DNA of 64,000 nucleotides from Aestuariimicrobium ganziense. GTDB taxonomy: Bacteria > Actinomycetota > Actinomycetes > Propionibacteriales > Propionibacteriaceae. The stretch covers positions 75,624-139,623 of the forward strand of contig NZ_JACYIZ010000007.1 of the NCBI RefSeq assembly GCF_015352975.1. The letters are read 5' to 3'. Numbering within the stretch: the stretch's first letter is position 1; each line of letters begins with the position of its first letter. The notes beneath the pieces are model-generated. The model did not search any database. It was not told where the DNA came from and saw nothing but the letters and a program-made list of their open reading frames with translations. Shown here piece after piece: positions 15,980-24,179 of this stretch. A program made the translations under genes and the position numbers.

Positions 15980-17113
15980 TCAACCAGCGGTGCCGAGCAA
16001 CTCCCGGGTCAGGGCGACCAGCTTCGGTGCCTCGGCCTCGAAGTTGACCCCCTGCTCGATGGCGCGACGGCCGTTGGCGCCCATTCGGGCGCGGGCATCG
16101 GCATCGTCCAACATCTCGAGCAGCACCTGTGCGCAGGCCTCGACGTCGGAGGAGTCGGCGAACCGGCCGGCGTCCCAGTGCTCGAACTCCTGGCGCCAGA
16201 AGGCGAAGTCGCTGGCCAGGAACGGTACGCCGGCGGCCATGTACTCGAACAGCTTGGTCGGCAACGAGCGCACGTAGTTGGGCAGCGGCTCGAGGAAGAT
16301 CAGACCCACCGAGGCCGAGGCCACCAGCGCCGGTACCTCCGGCGGCGGCAACAGGCCGACGTGCTCGACCGCGCACGACGAACAGGCACGGTCGAGTGCC
16401 GCCTGCGCACCGCCGAGCGGTCGTCCGGCCAGCACCAGGTGGGCATCATCGCGCTGGACGCGGACCCGCTCGACCACGTCGATCATGAAGGTGAGCTTGC
16501 GCTCCTCGGTGAGGTCGCCGGCGTAGACCACCCGACCGGGACCCGGCGCCGGCTCGAGCAGCGGGAAGTCGCTCAGCCAGGGGTAGTTGTGCACCACGAC
16601 GGTGCGCGGGTTCCGAAAGCCTGCGGCGACGTCGTTGGTGGCGGCGACGATGCCGTCAAAGCCCTGGTCAGCCCAGCGCACCAGCACCTTGGCCACCAGC
16701 TTGGCCACCGGACGGACCGGGGCGGGCAGGTACGACTTGGTCTCGATCTGGGCGACCAGGTCTTCGTGGGCGTCGAAGATGAGCTTCGCACCATGCAGCC
16801 GCCGCCACAGCCAGGCCAGGGGCACCAGTTCGGGGTCGTGGACGTGCAGCAGAGCGGGACGAAGCCGCTCCAGCACCCGCCAAGCAGCACGCTGCCCGCC
16901 GAGCAGTCGCCCCAGGCGTCCCTTCGACTTCGGCAGGGCAACCAGAGGCGGGCAGGCGTCGGGCTCGTCGTGCTCGGCGTGGACGACCAGGGTGATGTCG
17001 AAACCGGCCTTGGCCAGCGCCTGACACTCCTTGTTGTGGATCCGGTTGTCCCTGCAGTGGTGCACCGTGCTGAGGTGCACGACCCTGCCGGGCTGGACGA
17101 CCCTGCCGGGCAT
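15980..17113 (-). CDS. Glycosyltransferase family 4
   Basis: A 377-residue GT-B enzyme. N-terminal HHCRDNRIHNKECQALAKAG is the acceptor-side opening, DAHEDLVAQI lies mid-domain, VVYAGDLTEERK starts the donor domain, and LPTKLFEYMAAGVPFLASDF is the nucleotide-sugar binding segment with its E-x7-E-like glutamate. It is a clear paralogue of the enzyme at 23073-24176, with long shared blocks. The ATG shares one base with the epimerase stop (TGATG), so both are on one message. The transferred sugar cannot be read off. Confidence 0.88.
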   Translation of the reverse strand: MPGRVVQPGRVVHLSTVHHCRDNRIHNKECQALAKAGFDITLVVHAEHDEPDACPPLVALPKSKGRLGRLLGGQRAAWRVLERLRPALLHVHDPELVPLAWLWRRLHGAKLIFDAHEDLVAQIETKSYLPAPVRPVAKLVAKVLVRWADQGFDGIVAATNDVAAGFRNPRTVVVHNYPWLSDFPLLEPAPGPGRVVYAGDLTEERKLTFMIDVVERVRVQRDDAHLVLAGRPLGGAQAALDRACSSCAVEHVGLLPPPEVPALVASASVGLIFLEPLPNYVRSLPTKLFEYMAAGVPFLASDFAFWRQEFEHWDAGRFADSSDVEACAQVLLEMLDDADARARMGANGRRAIEQGVNFEAEAPKLVALTRELLGTAG

Positions 17114-18174
17114 CAGCTGCGGCGTCCCAGCAGGACCGCGGCCACCTGTTCGGCGGCGTGGCCGTCGCCGTAGGGGGTGCCACGGTCGGCCTCAGGGGCA
17201 GGACGGACCGCCACCTCGCGCACGCGGCTGAGGTCGGGGTCGAGGATGTTCCAGCCGGCGTCGATGGTCTCGGTCCACTCGGTCTCGGTGCGCAAGGTCG
17301 TGCACGGGGTGCCGAGCAGGAAGGCCTCCTTCTGCAGGCCACCGGAGTCGGTGACCACGCCGGCGGCGGCCACGACGGCGGCCACCATGTCGGGGTAGGC
17401 CAGCGGGTCGACGATCACCAGCCCGTCGCGGTACAGGTGCAGACCGGCGTCGGCGGCCTTGGCCTTCAGCCTGGGATGGGCTGCCAGCACCACCGGCACC
17501 TCGATCTCGGCCAGGGCGTCCAGGATCGCTCCCAACCGCTGGGGGTCATCGGTGTTGTCGGCACGGTGGATGGTGGCCAGCACGAAGGGCTGGGACTCGT
17601 CCAACCCTTCGATCACCAGCGGACGATCGGCGACCGCGTCACGCACCTGGTAGCAGACGTCGACCATGACGTCGCCGACGACGACGGTCTTGTCGGCCAG
17701 TCCCTCGCGGGCCAGGTGGGCGGCGGCGACCTCGGTCGGGGCCAGGCACAGGTCGGCGGCGTGGTCGGTGAGCACCCGGTTGTGCTCCTCGGGCATGCGG
17801 CGGTTGAACGAGCGCAACCCGGCCTCGAGGTGGGCCAGCGGAATGTGCATCTTCACCGCCGACAGCGCCCCGGCAATGGTCGAGTTGGTGTCACCGTAGA
17901 CCAGCACCCAGTCCGGGGACAGCTCGGCGAAGACCGGGTCGAGCTGCTCGAGCATCTGCCCGGTCTGCACACCGTGGCTGCCCGAGCCGACGCCGAGGTG
18001 GATGTCGGGGTCGGGGATGCCCAGGTCGGTGAAGAACGCGTCGGACATGTTCACGTCGTAGTGCTGCCCGGTGTGGACGATCCCGTGGTCGATCCCGGCC
18101 TCGGCGAAGGCCTTGGCGACCGGAGCGAGCTTCACGAACTGGGGCCTGGCACCCACGATGCTGACGACGCGCAA
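17113..18174 (-). CDS. UDP-GlcNAc 2-epimerase family (WecB/WbpI-like)
   Basis: A 353-residue non-hydrolysing 2-epimerase. Substrate residues are in place: GARPQFVKLAP, YGDTNST, EAGLRSFNRRMPEEHNR, TIHRADN and SGGLQKEAFLLG. WecB makes UDP-ManNAc, whereas WbpI/WlbD epimerises UDP-GlcNAc3NAcA to the manno form; because homologues of the other four Wbp/Wlb enzymes lie 6-14 kb away, the second reaction is the better guess. TTG at 18174 is the start, supported by AGGAGG seven bases upstream. Confidence 0.9.
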   Translation of the reverse strand: MRVVSIVGARPQFVKLAPVAKAFAEAGIDHGIVHTGQHYDVNMSDAFFTDLGIPDPDIHLGVGSGSHGVQTGQMLEQLDPVFAELSPDWVLVYGDTNSTIAGALSAVKMHIPLAHLEAGLRSFNRRMPEEHNRVLTDHAADLCLAPTEVAAAHLAREGLADKTVVVGDVMVDVCYQVRDAVADRPLVIEGLDESQPFVLATIHRADNTDDPQRLGAILDALAEIEVPVVLAAHPRLKAKAADAGLHLYRDGLVIVDPLAYPDMVAAVVAAAGVVTDSGGLQKEAFLLGTPCTTLRTETEWTETIDAGWNILDPDLSRVREVAVRPAPEADRGTPYGDGHAAEQVAAVLLGRRS

Positions 18175-18249
18175 GAGTGGTCCTCCTGACCGGTGCGCAC
18201 GGGCCCGACGGTGCCCGGCGCCGGTCAGTCTAGCGGTGACCGCACGCGG

Positions 18250-18288
18250 ACCGCCCGCGCAGCGACCTGGGGTCACTGCGCGGGCGGT
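18250..18288 (-). terminator. Stem-loop terminator downstream of the sugar isomerase gene
   Basis: CCGCCCGCGCAG and CTGCGCGGGCGG, with one more A-T pair outside, form a perfect 13-base-pair stem around a 13-base loop. It lies 23 bases past the stop of the minus-strand isomerase gene and before the epimerase start, and probably separates the two units. Confidence 0.7.
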
Positions 18289-18311
18289 GGGGTGTCAGCA
18301 GGTGAGAACTG

Positions 18312-19127
18312 TCACTTGATGCCGTGGGCGTTGAAGAAGTCGACGCTTCCCTTGACGCCCTCGAACATGTCGCCGTCGTAGTTGTCGAACTCGATCACGG
18401 CGTACTCGGCACTCGGGCAGGCCTCAAGGCACTCCAGCAGCGGGATCTCGCCCTGGCCGGCCGAGTACTGGACGACCGCGCCCGGGTTCCACTCCGCACC
18501 GGGAGCGAACGGGTTGGCAGTGATCTTCCCGTCCTTGACGTGCAGTGCCTTGACCCGGCTGCCGAGGCGCTTGATCAGGCCGACGACGTCGTCGGTGCCG
18601 ATGGCGGCCCAGAACAGGTCGACCTCGAGCAGGACCTCGTCGTCCAGCTGGTTGGCGAAGTACTCGAAGGCCGAGACGCCGTCGATGTCGGCGACGAATT
18701 CCTGGGAGTGGTTGTGGTAGCCGACCTTGAGCCCGTGCTCGGCGGCGACCTTGGCGACCTCGTTGAGCTTCTTGGCGGTGGCGTCGACGGCTTCCTTGTC
18801 GAGCCAGCGGTCAACCGGCACGAACGGATCGATCACGTACTCCAGGCCGATCTTCTTGGCGGAGCTGAAGACCTCGTCCAGCGACGGCACGGGCATCACC
18901 CGGTCACCGAACTTGAGTTCGTCCGAGGCGAGCGGGGCGTGGCCGGTCCGGGCGACCAGGCCATGCTTGGCGAACAGTTCGGCGAGCTGGTCGCCGTTGT
19001 TGACGAAGGCGAAGGCCTCGACATTGGTCAGGCCCATCTCGGCGACCTTGGCGAGGGTGGCGTCGGCGTCCTCGGCGTAGGCGTCCTTGAGGGTGTAGAG
19101 CTGCAGCGACAGGGCGGGTTGGGTCAT
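18312..19127 (-). CDS. Sugar phosphate isomerase/epimerase (xylose isomerase-like TIM barrel)
   Basis: A 271-residue AP-endonuclease-2-type TIM barrel. Metal-binding positions are visible as the histidine of YHNHSQEF, the acids of LLEVDLFWAAIG, ALHVKDGK and the glutamate of AVIEFDNYDGD. Relatives isomerise or epimerise ketoses and inositol derivatives (IolE/IolI, YcjR types). The ATG follows CGAGGAG by seven bases. It stands alone between a terminator and a divergent palindromic promoter region, so it is probably regulated by a catabolic repressor; the sugar is unknown. Confidence 0.82.
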   Translation of the reverse strand: MTQPALSLQLYTLKDAYAEDADATLAKVAEMGLTNVEAFAFVNNGDQLAELFAKHGLVARTGHAPLASDELKFGDRVMPVPSLDEVFSSAKKIGLEYVIDPFVPVDRWLDKEAVDATAKKLNEVAKVAAEHGLKVGYHNHSQEFVADIDGVSAFEYFANQLDDEVLLEVDLFWAAIGTDDVVGLIKRLGSRVKALHVKDGKITANPFAPGAEWNPGAVVQYSAGQGEIPLLECLEACPSAEYAVIEFDNYDGDMFEGVKGSVDFFNAHGIK

Positions 19128-19173
19128 CGGTGACTCCTCGGGAGAGCTGGTGCAACTGGGTTCCCCCAAGTCT

Positions 19174-19193
19174 AACTCAACGGTCGTTAAGTT
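19174..19193. promoter_or_regulatory. Imperfect 20-base palindrome (putative operator)
   Basis: AACTCAACGGTCGTTAAGTT reads as its own reverse complement at 16 of 20 positions, with AACG and CGTT inner half sites. It sits in the divergent gap between the isomerase (start 19127, minus) and the class V aminotransferase-like gene (start 19271, plus). Size and symmetry fit a LacI- or TetR-family site. No cognate regulator is adjacent. Confidence 0.5.
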
Positions 19194-19270
19194 CGCTAGG
19201 GGTCCCGGCGATTCCGTTCGCCGGCGCGGACGCCCGCACGCTCGCTCACCGGCGGTGCCACAGTTGCTGC

Positions 19271-20440
19271 GTGCACCTGCCCACGATCCCCGACCAGACC
19301 GGACTGTGGCCCCTCGACCCGGCGGTCACCCACCTCAACCACGGCTCGTTCGGCTCGACCCCGTTGGCCGGTCTCGACCACCTGGCCGACCTGCGCAGGG
19401 AGGTGGATGCCCGACCGATGGCCTGGTTCCGCGACCTACCGTCGCGGGTGCGGCGGGCCAGCACCGAGGTGGCGGGCTGGCTGGGCAGCGATCCGGAGCG
19501 CACCGTGCTGGTCAGCAACGCCTCTGCTGCGGCCACCATCACCTTCCGCGGTGTGCGGCTCGAGCCGGAGGACGAGGTGCTGGTCACCAACCACGGCTAC
19601 GGTGCGGTCACCATGGCTGCCGAGCGCGCCGCCCGACGGCAGGGTGCCCGGCTCGTGACGGCCGAGTTCGGGCTGTCGGCCACCGCCGACGAGGTGGTCG
19701 AGCGAGTCCGCGCCGCACTCACCAATCGGACGAGGGTGCTGGTGGTCGACCAGGTCACCTCGCCGACCGGACTGCGGCTGCCGGTGGAGCGGTTGTGCGT
19801 CCTGGCGCGGGAGCACGGCGTGATCAGTGTGGTCGACGGCGCCCATGCCCCGGGCATGCTGGCCGATCCTGTGGTCGCCGACGCAGACATCTGGTTCGGC
19901 AACCTGCACAAGTGGGGCTGCGCGCCTCGGGCGTGCGCGGCACTGGTGGTCGGCGAGCAGGCCCCTGACCTCGACCCGGTGATCGACTCCTGGGCGGCTG
20001 CCGAGCCTTTCCCGCACCGTTTCGACATGCAGGGGACGAGCGACCTCACCGCCTGGTTGGCCGCGCCCTGGGTGCTGGCCCACCTCGAGCAGTCCATCGG
20101 CTGGGATCTGGTTCGCCGTTACCAGGCCGCCCTGCTCGGCGAGGGCACCCGGCTGGTGACCGAGGCCATGTCGCAGGTCTTCAACCAGGACTGTGCGGTG
20201 GTTCGTCCGATGGCGGCACCAGCACTGTCGTTGGTCAGGGTGCCCGGACTGGCCGGCGACTTCGCGGCCCTGACCAGCTACCGCGCCCTGATGGATGACT
20301 GCGGCTTCGAGGCCGCTGGTACCGGCCTGGGTGGTCAGGGGTACGTCCGGCTCAGCGCGGCCGCGCACAACACCCTGGGCGACTACGAGCGATTCGCGGA
20401 CGTCGCGGTCCCTTCGCTGGGCAGGGCATTCGCCCGTTGA
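19271..20440 (+). CDS. Class V aminotransferase-like PLP enzyme (isopenicillin N epimerase family)
   Basis: A 389-residue fold-type I PLP enzyme. HLNHGSFGSTP near the N-terminus, SNASAAATITFRGV, VVDGAHAPGM (PLP-pyridine Asp) and NLHKWGCAPRACA (PLP lysine) are all characteristic of the CefD/NifS-like group. Members catalyse epimerisation, transamination or C-S cleavage, so the reaction is open. GTG at 19271 was chosen; in-frame upstream sequence back to 19130 is not protein-like. Its 3' end overlaps the converging membrane-protein gene by 58 bases. Confidence 0.82.
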   Translation: MHLPTIPDQTGLWPLDPAVTHLNHGSFGSTPLAGLDHLADLRREVDARPMAWFRDLPSRVRRASTEVAGWLGSDPERTVLVSNASAAATITFRGVRLEPEDEVLVTNHGYGAVTMAAERAARRQGARLVTAEFGLSATADEVVERVRAALTNRTRVLVVDQVTSPTGLRLPVERLCVLAREHGVISVVDGAHAPGMLADPVVADADIWFGNLHKWGCAPRACAALVVGEQAPDLDPVIDSWAAAEPFPHRFDMQGTSDLTAWLAAPWVLAHLEQSIGWDLVRRYQAALLGEGTRLVTEAMSQVFNQDCAVVRPMAAPALSLVRVPGLAGDFAALTSYRALMDDCGFEAAGTGLGGQGYVRLSAAAHNTLGDYERFADVAVPSLGRAFAR

Positions 20441-20970
20441 GCGCCACTGTGGCCGTGGTCGAGGGCCGCGGCGAGCATGAACAGCGCGCCGGTGAGCATC
20501 AGCAGCATCGCCACCAACCCACTGGGGGTGCGCAGTGCCGCCGCGACCGGTCGGCCTCCCCTGGTGAACAGCCACGGGATGACGCGGATCAGACCGAGCA
20601 GCATGAGCAGGGCCCCCGCCGGCATTGGTCGTCGCAGCCCCAAGGTCGCCACCGCCACCCCGAGCACCAGGTGGGCGATCGGCAGCACTGGCCCCCACTG
20701 GTCGCTGGGGATGAACCTGGCGAGTCCGTCGGCCACGGACACCACCACCAGCAGCACCCCCAGCGCCACCAGCACCCACAACGCCCGGTTGGGGTCTCGC
20801 CGGGCGAACAGGGACAGAGCCACCACCGGGACCGCCCATCCGGCAGTTGCCGCCAGGGCCACGCCTGCCGGCCAGTCACTGAAGGCGTTGCCCCCGGCGA
20901 AGAACCCTCCACCGAGCGCCACCACCACCATCACCGCGAACGCGAGACGTCGTACCAGCCTGGTCGCCAT
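20383..20970 (-). CDS. Six-helix membrane protein of unknown function
   Basis: A 195-residue hydrophobic protein with about six membrane spans (for example AFAVMVVVALGGGFFAG, WAVPVVALSLFA, LWVLVALGVLLVVVSV, LVAMLLMLTGALFMLAAAL) and short Arg-rich loops. I do not recognise the family. ATG at 20970 follows GGGAG by five bases. It shares 58 bases of 3' end with the converging PLP-enzyme gene. It follows the Crp-type gene on the same strand, but a hairpin between them suggests separate transcripts. Confidence 0.65.
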   Translation of the reverse strand: MATRLVRRLAFAVMVVVALGGGFFAGGNAFSDWPAGVALAATAGWAVPVVALSLFARRDPNRALWVLVALGVLLVVVSVADGLARFIPSDQWGPVLPIAHLVLGVAVATLGLRRPMPAGALLMLLGLIRVIPWLFTRGGRPVAAALRTPSGLVAMLLMLTGALFMLAAALDHGHSGAQRANALPSEGTATSANRS

Positions 20971-21050
20971 GACCGCTCCCTCCCCACGCTCGACGCTAGG
21001 GCTCGGGGGACGGGGCAGGGCTCGAGCAGTTGCGCCGGGCAACTTCTCGG

Positions 21051-21067
21051 CCTCACGAGTTGAGGCA
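21051..21067 (-). terminator. Short hairpin after the Crp/Fnr-type gene
   Basis: GCCTCA and TGAGGC enclose a five-base loop, starting three bases beyond the TAA of the Crp-type gene. The stem is only six pairs with no T-run, so termination is likely but not certain. Confidence 0.45.
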
Positions 21068-21069
21068 GC

Positions 21070-21765
21070 TTATTCCTGAGGGGCGCGCAGCATACGGCTG
21101 TAACCCGACTCGCTGATCCCGAGATAGCCGGCAAGGTCCTTGTGCAGCAGGCGCCGGGCCAGGTCAGGCCGTTCTGCGAGCAGGTCGGCGTGCCGTTCGG
21201 CCGGGGTCTGCAGCCGGTGCCGAAGCAGTTCGACGGTGAAGGTCAACGCGTTGAGGTACTGCGCGGCCAGCAGCGCCCGGCTCCAGACCACGTGGTGGTC
21301 CGCCAGCCGGTGCATCACCCGCAGGTCGTAGCCGATCAAGTCGGTGACCTCGATGGCGACCGCCCGGGTGGCCACCCGCCCCTGGGTCAACAGCCGGGCC
21401 TGGTCGAGTCGTCCGAGGAACCCGAACTCGACCAGCCGGTGGAACCAGAACGAGTCGAACTCAGGCTCGAGGTGGGCCAGCAGGTCTCCCTCGGCGAACA
21501 GGTCGATCGTGACGAACTCTCCGCCGTCGAGGCTCGCCTGGCCGAGCACCATCCCGCTGCGCACCAGGTAGAGGTGGGTGTCAGTGCCGCCGTCACCGTA
21601 GACGGTCTCACCCGGCTCGAGCACCCGCCACCGCCGCGTGGCCTCCAAGTGGGGCCAGTCCGGCAGCGGGGCACCGGCGAGCAACTCCATCAGTGCGCGG
21701 AAGGAGGTGACGTGCCCAGCCTGTTCATCGCGCCGAGCGGGGTTGCTGCGAGGTGACGGAGTCAC
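21070..21765 (-). CDS. Crp/Fnr-family transcriptional regulator
   Basis: A 231-residue protein with an N-terminal cyclic-nucleotide-binding-like beta barrel (LEPGETVYGDGGTDTHLYLV, LDGGEFVTIDLFAEGDLL) and a C-terminal winged helix whose recognition helix is YLGISESGYSRMLR. The Arg/Ser pair used by E. coli CRP to hold cAMP is not evident and there are no Fnr-type cysteines, so the signal is unknown. An inverted repeat GTGAC-GGA-GTCAC covers its GTG start and resembles a Crp half-site pair, hinting at autoregulation. It is divergent from the serine hydrolase gene. Confidence 0.85.
   Translation of the reverse strand: MTPSPRSNPARRDEQAGHVTSFRALMELLAGAPLPDWPHLEATRRWRVLEPGETVYGDGGTDTHLYLVRSGMVLGQASLDGGEFVTIDLFAEGDLLAHLEPEFDSFWFHRLVEFGFLGRLDQARLLTQGRVATRAVAIEVTDLIGYDLRVMHRLADHHVVWSRALLAAQYLNALTFTVELLRHRLQTPAERHADLLAERPDLARRLLHKDLAGYLGISESGYSRMLRAPQE
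21753..21765. promoter_or_regulatory. Crp-like inverted repeat at the regulator's own start codon
   Basis: GTGAC and GTCAC flank a three-base centre. Read on the minus strand with one more base pair, it gives TGTGA-N5-TCACC, one base short of the E. coli CRP spacing. A repressor sitting here would block its own gene; this is inference from position only. Confidence 0.35.
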
Positions 21766-21905
21766 ACCTCCAGTGTCGCACCGACGGCTGCGGCAGAGGT
21801 GCCATCCATCCCTCCACTGGGCCAGTACTTCGGTCGCCGACGTCGTCGCGCGCAGCCGGTCGGCCCAGCGGTGGGCTGACCGGTTGCGCGTGCATGATGA
21901 CTGCC

Positions 21906-23048
21906 ATGGACGAGGTGATCACACGCATTCGCACTGCCCTGGATCGTCTGGTCGACGAGGGGACCATTCCGGCATGGTCGGCTGCCGTCGAGATCGACGC
22001 TCAGGTGGCGACAGCCGCCGGAGGTGCCGCTGATGAGCGGACGATCTTCCCAGTGGCGTCGCTGTCGAAGGCGGTGGCGGCGGTCCTGGCACTGCAGTTG
22101 GTCGACAGCGGTGAGCTGGGGTTGGATGACCCGATCAGCCGCTGGCTGCCTGAGTTCGCCGAGCCGATGGTGTTGCGCGAGAGGGGATCGGCGCTCGACG
22201 ACGTGGTGGCTGCCACTCGTCCGATCACGGTGCGCCACCTGCTGACGATGACCTCAGGTGTGGGGCTGCCATCAGGCGGTTCGTCGGTGATGCAGGCGAT
22301 GGCTGAGCAGGGCCTGATGCCTCCCGACGTCGACGCCTCGCTCGACGCGGATCGGTTCGTCGAGCGGCTGGCGACCCTGCCGCTCAACCACCAGCCCGGC
22401 GAGGGCTGGTGCTACCACCACAGCACCGACCTGCTGACCGTGCTGCTCACCCGGCTCACCGGCAACGGCATCGGCGACCTCGTGCAGCAGCGCGTGGCGG
22501 ACCCGCTGGGCCTGACCAGCTGGGGGTTCTGGGCACCCGCGGCGCGACTGGCGGTCAGCCATCACGTGGACGAGGGTCGCCTGGAGCCCGACGAGCCGCT
22601 GCGCGGTGCGAGTCCGCCGGCGTTCCCGAGCCTGTCCAGTGGCCTGGTCAGCACCGCCCGCGACCAGCTCACCTTCTGGGCCGCACTGGGACGCGACGAT
22701 GCGCGGCTCGGTGATCCTTCGCTACTGCGCGAACTGCGCAGCAACCAACTCACGGCTGACCAGGTCGCCTCGGCGGGATACTTCCTCGACGACGGCGACG
22801 GCTGGGGCTTCCAAGTGGCCGTCGCGACGGGGGATCGTCCCGGACGCTGGCGCGCTGGACGATTCGGCTGGTCGGGTGGCACCGGCGGTCAGGCCGCGAG
22901 CGACCCGGGCACCGGGATCACCGGCGTCGTCCTCACCGCGCGGGCCATGGACGATGCGTCCAGCCACCCGGCGTTCGAGCCCTTCTGGGACGCCGTGCAT
23001 GGCGACTCCCAGTCCGCAGGTCAAGCCTCGCCGTTGCCCACCACGTAG
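21906..23048 (+). CDS. Serine hydrolase of the class C beta-lactamase/DD-peptidase family
   Basis: A 380-residue beta-lactamase-fold protein. The nucleophile motif S-x-x-K is SLSK in PVASLSKAVAAVLALQL, the Y-x-N-type motif is represented by WCYHHSTD, and the third motif (K/H-T-G) appears as WSGGTGGQ. Relatives include esterases, D-aminopeptidases and penicillin-binding proteins; there is no signal peptide, so a cytoplasmic esterase or peptidase is more likely than a lactamase. ATG at 21894 or 21897 in frame is an alternative start. The last residues (QASPLPTT) are encoded by a stretch resembling the end of the sugar dehydrogenase gene on the other strand. Confidence 0.8.
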   Translation: MDEVITRIRTALDRLVDEGTIPAWSAAVEIDAQVATAAGGAADERTIFPVASLSKAVAAVLALQLVDSGELGLDDPISRWLPEFAEPMVLRERGSALDDVVAATRPITVRHLLTMTSGVGLPSGGSSVMQAMAEQGLMPPDVDASLDADRFVERLATLPLNHQPGEGWCYHHSTDLLTVLLTRLTGNGIGDLVQQRVADPLGLTSWGFWAPAARLAVSHHVDEGRLEPDEPLRGASPPAFPSLSSGLVSTARDQLTFWAALGRDDARLGDPSLLRELRSNQLTADQVASAGYFLDDGDGWGFQVAVATGDRPGRWRAGRFGWSGGTGGQAASDPGTGITGVVLTARAMDDASSHPAFEPFWDAVHGDSQSAGQASPLPTT

Positions 23049-23050
23049 CG
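23021..23050 (-). pseudogene. Relic of the 3' end of a sugar-nucleotide dehydrogenase gene
   Basis: On the minus strand this reads R-Y-V-V-G-N-G-E-A-stop, nearly the same as the end of the intact dehydrogenase at 24180 (R-F-V-V-G-N-G-E-A-stop). Twenty-six of 30 bases match and the differences are synonymous or conservative. It lies just past the glycosyltransferase that follows the intact gene, so it looks like a scar from a duplication or replacement in the locus. Confidence 0.5.
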
Positions 23051-23072
23051 CGACGGTCTCAGGGTGCCGTGC

Positions 23073-24176
23073 TCATCGACTGCGGCGATCGAGGGCATCG
23101 CGGGTGACCTTGACCAGCACCGGCACGTCGGCCTCGAAGTTGAACACCTGCTCGATCGCACGTCGACCTCGTATGCCCATCTGATGGCGGCGCTCCTGGT
23201 CGGACAACAGGGCGTTCAGGGCCGCGGACGGAGCCTCCGGGGTGGTGGTGTCCACGAAGACTCCGGCGTCGAACTGGTCAAGCATCTGCCGCCAGTAGGG
23301 GAAGTCGGAGGCGATGAAGGGGATGCCGGCAGCCATGTACTCGAACAGCTTGGTCGGCAGTGACTCCAGATAGTTGGGCAGCGGCATCAGGAAGACCAGA
23401 CCCACAGCAGCCGTTGCCAGTTTGCCCGGGATCTCCTGCGGACTCACCACGCCCACGTGGGTGATCGACGAGTCCTGCGGGAGCGCGTCGATCAGACGTT
23501 GCGTGAAGGCATCCGGGGGTCCAGCCATCTCCAGGCTGGCCCTTGGAACCGCCTCAACGGCGGCCATCATCACGTCTGACTGACGACCTTGGGTGAGCCC
23601 CCCGATGTAGACGACGCGACCTTCGACCTCGTGGCGCTCGACCACCGGAAAGTCCCGCAACCACGGGAAGTTGCGCACCACGACGGTGCGGGGATGGGTG
23701 AACGTGGCCGCGATCACCGGGGTCGCGGTGACGATGGCGTCCGCCCCCTTGTCGGCGAGCTTCAGCAACAGCCGGGCCACGAGCCTGGCCATGCCCTTCA
23801 GCGGACCGGGCAGGTAGGACTTGTCGTCGATCTGGCCGACCAGGTCTTCGTGGGCGTCGTAGATGAAGGCGGCACGATGGGTGCGGGCCCACAGCCAGGC
23901 CAGTGGGATCAACTCCGGGTCGTGTGTGTGCACCAGTCCGGGACGCACGCGTCCCAGTGCTCGCCATGCGTTGAGCTGGCCACGCACGACGCGCTGCAGA
24001 CGCCCACGCGTCACAGGCAGCTCGACCATCTGCACCCCGTTCACGGGGTCACTGCCCACCCCCCGAGCGATCAGGACGACGTCGAACCCCGAGGCGGCCA
24101 GCGCGGACGCCTCCTTGTTGAAGATCCGGTTGTCGCGTGGCTGGTGTGCGGTGGTCAGATGGGCGACGAGGGCCAT
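23073..24176 (-). CDS. Glycosyltransferase family 4
   Basis: A 367-residue GT-B enzyme, paralogous to that at 15980-17113: shared blocks include RDNRI-NKE, VHTHDPELIPLAWLW, IYDAHEDLVGQI, RTVVVRNFPWLRDFP and LPTKLFEYMAAGIPFIASDFPYWRQ. The donor-domain glutamates and the FEYMAAG segment are intact. The ATG is three bases past the dehydrogenase stop, so the two are co-transcribed and it may use the uronic acid donor made by that pathway. The linkage and acceptor are unknown. Confidence 0.88.
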   Translation of the reverse strand: MALVAHLTTAHQPRDNRIFNKEASALAASGFDVVLIARGVGSDPVNGVQMVELPVTRGRLQRVVRGQLNAWRALGRVRPGLVHTHDPELIPLAWLWARTHRAAFIYDAHEDLVGQIDDKSYLPGPLKGMARLVARLLLKLADKGADAIVTATPVIAATFTHPRTVVVRNFPWLRDFPVVERHEVEGRVVYIGGLTQGRQSDVMMAAVEAVPRASLEMAGPPDAFTQRLIDALPQDSSITHVGVVSPQEIPGKLATAAVGLVFLMPLPNYLESLPTKLFEYMAAGIPFIASDFPYWRQMLDQFDAGVFVDTTTPEAPSAALNALLSDQERRHQMGIRGRRAIEQVFNFEADVPVLVKVTRDALDRRSR

Positions 24177-24179
24177 TCC

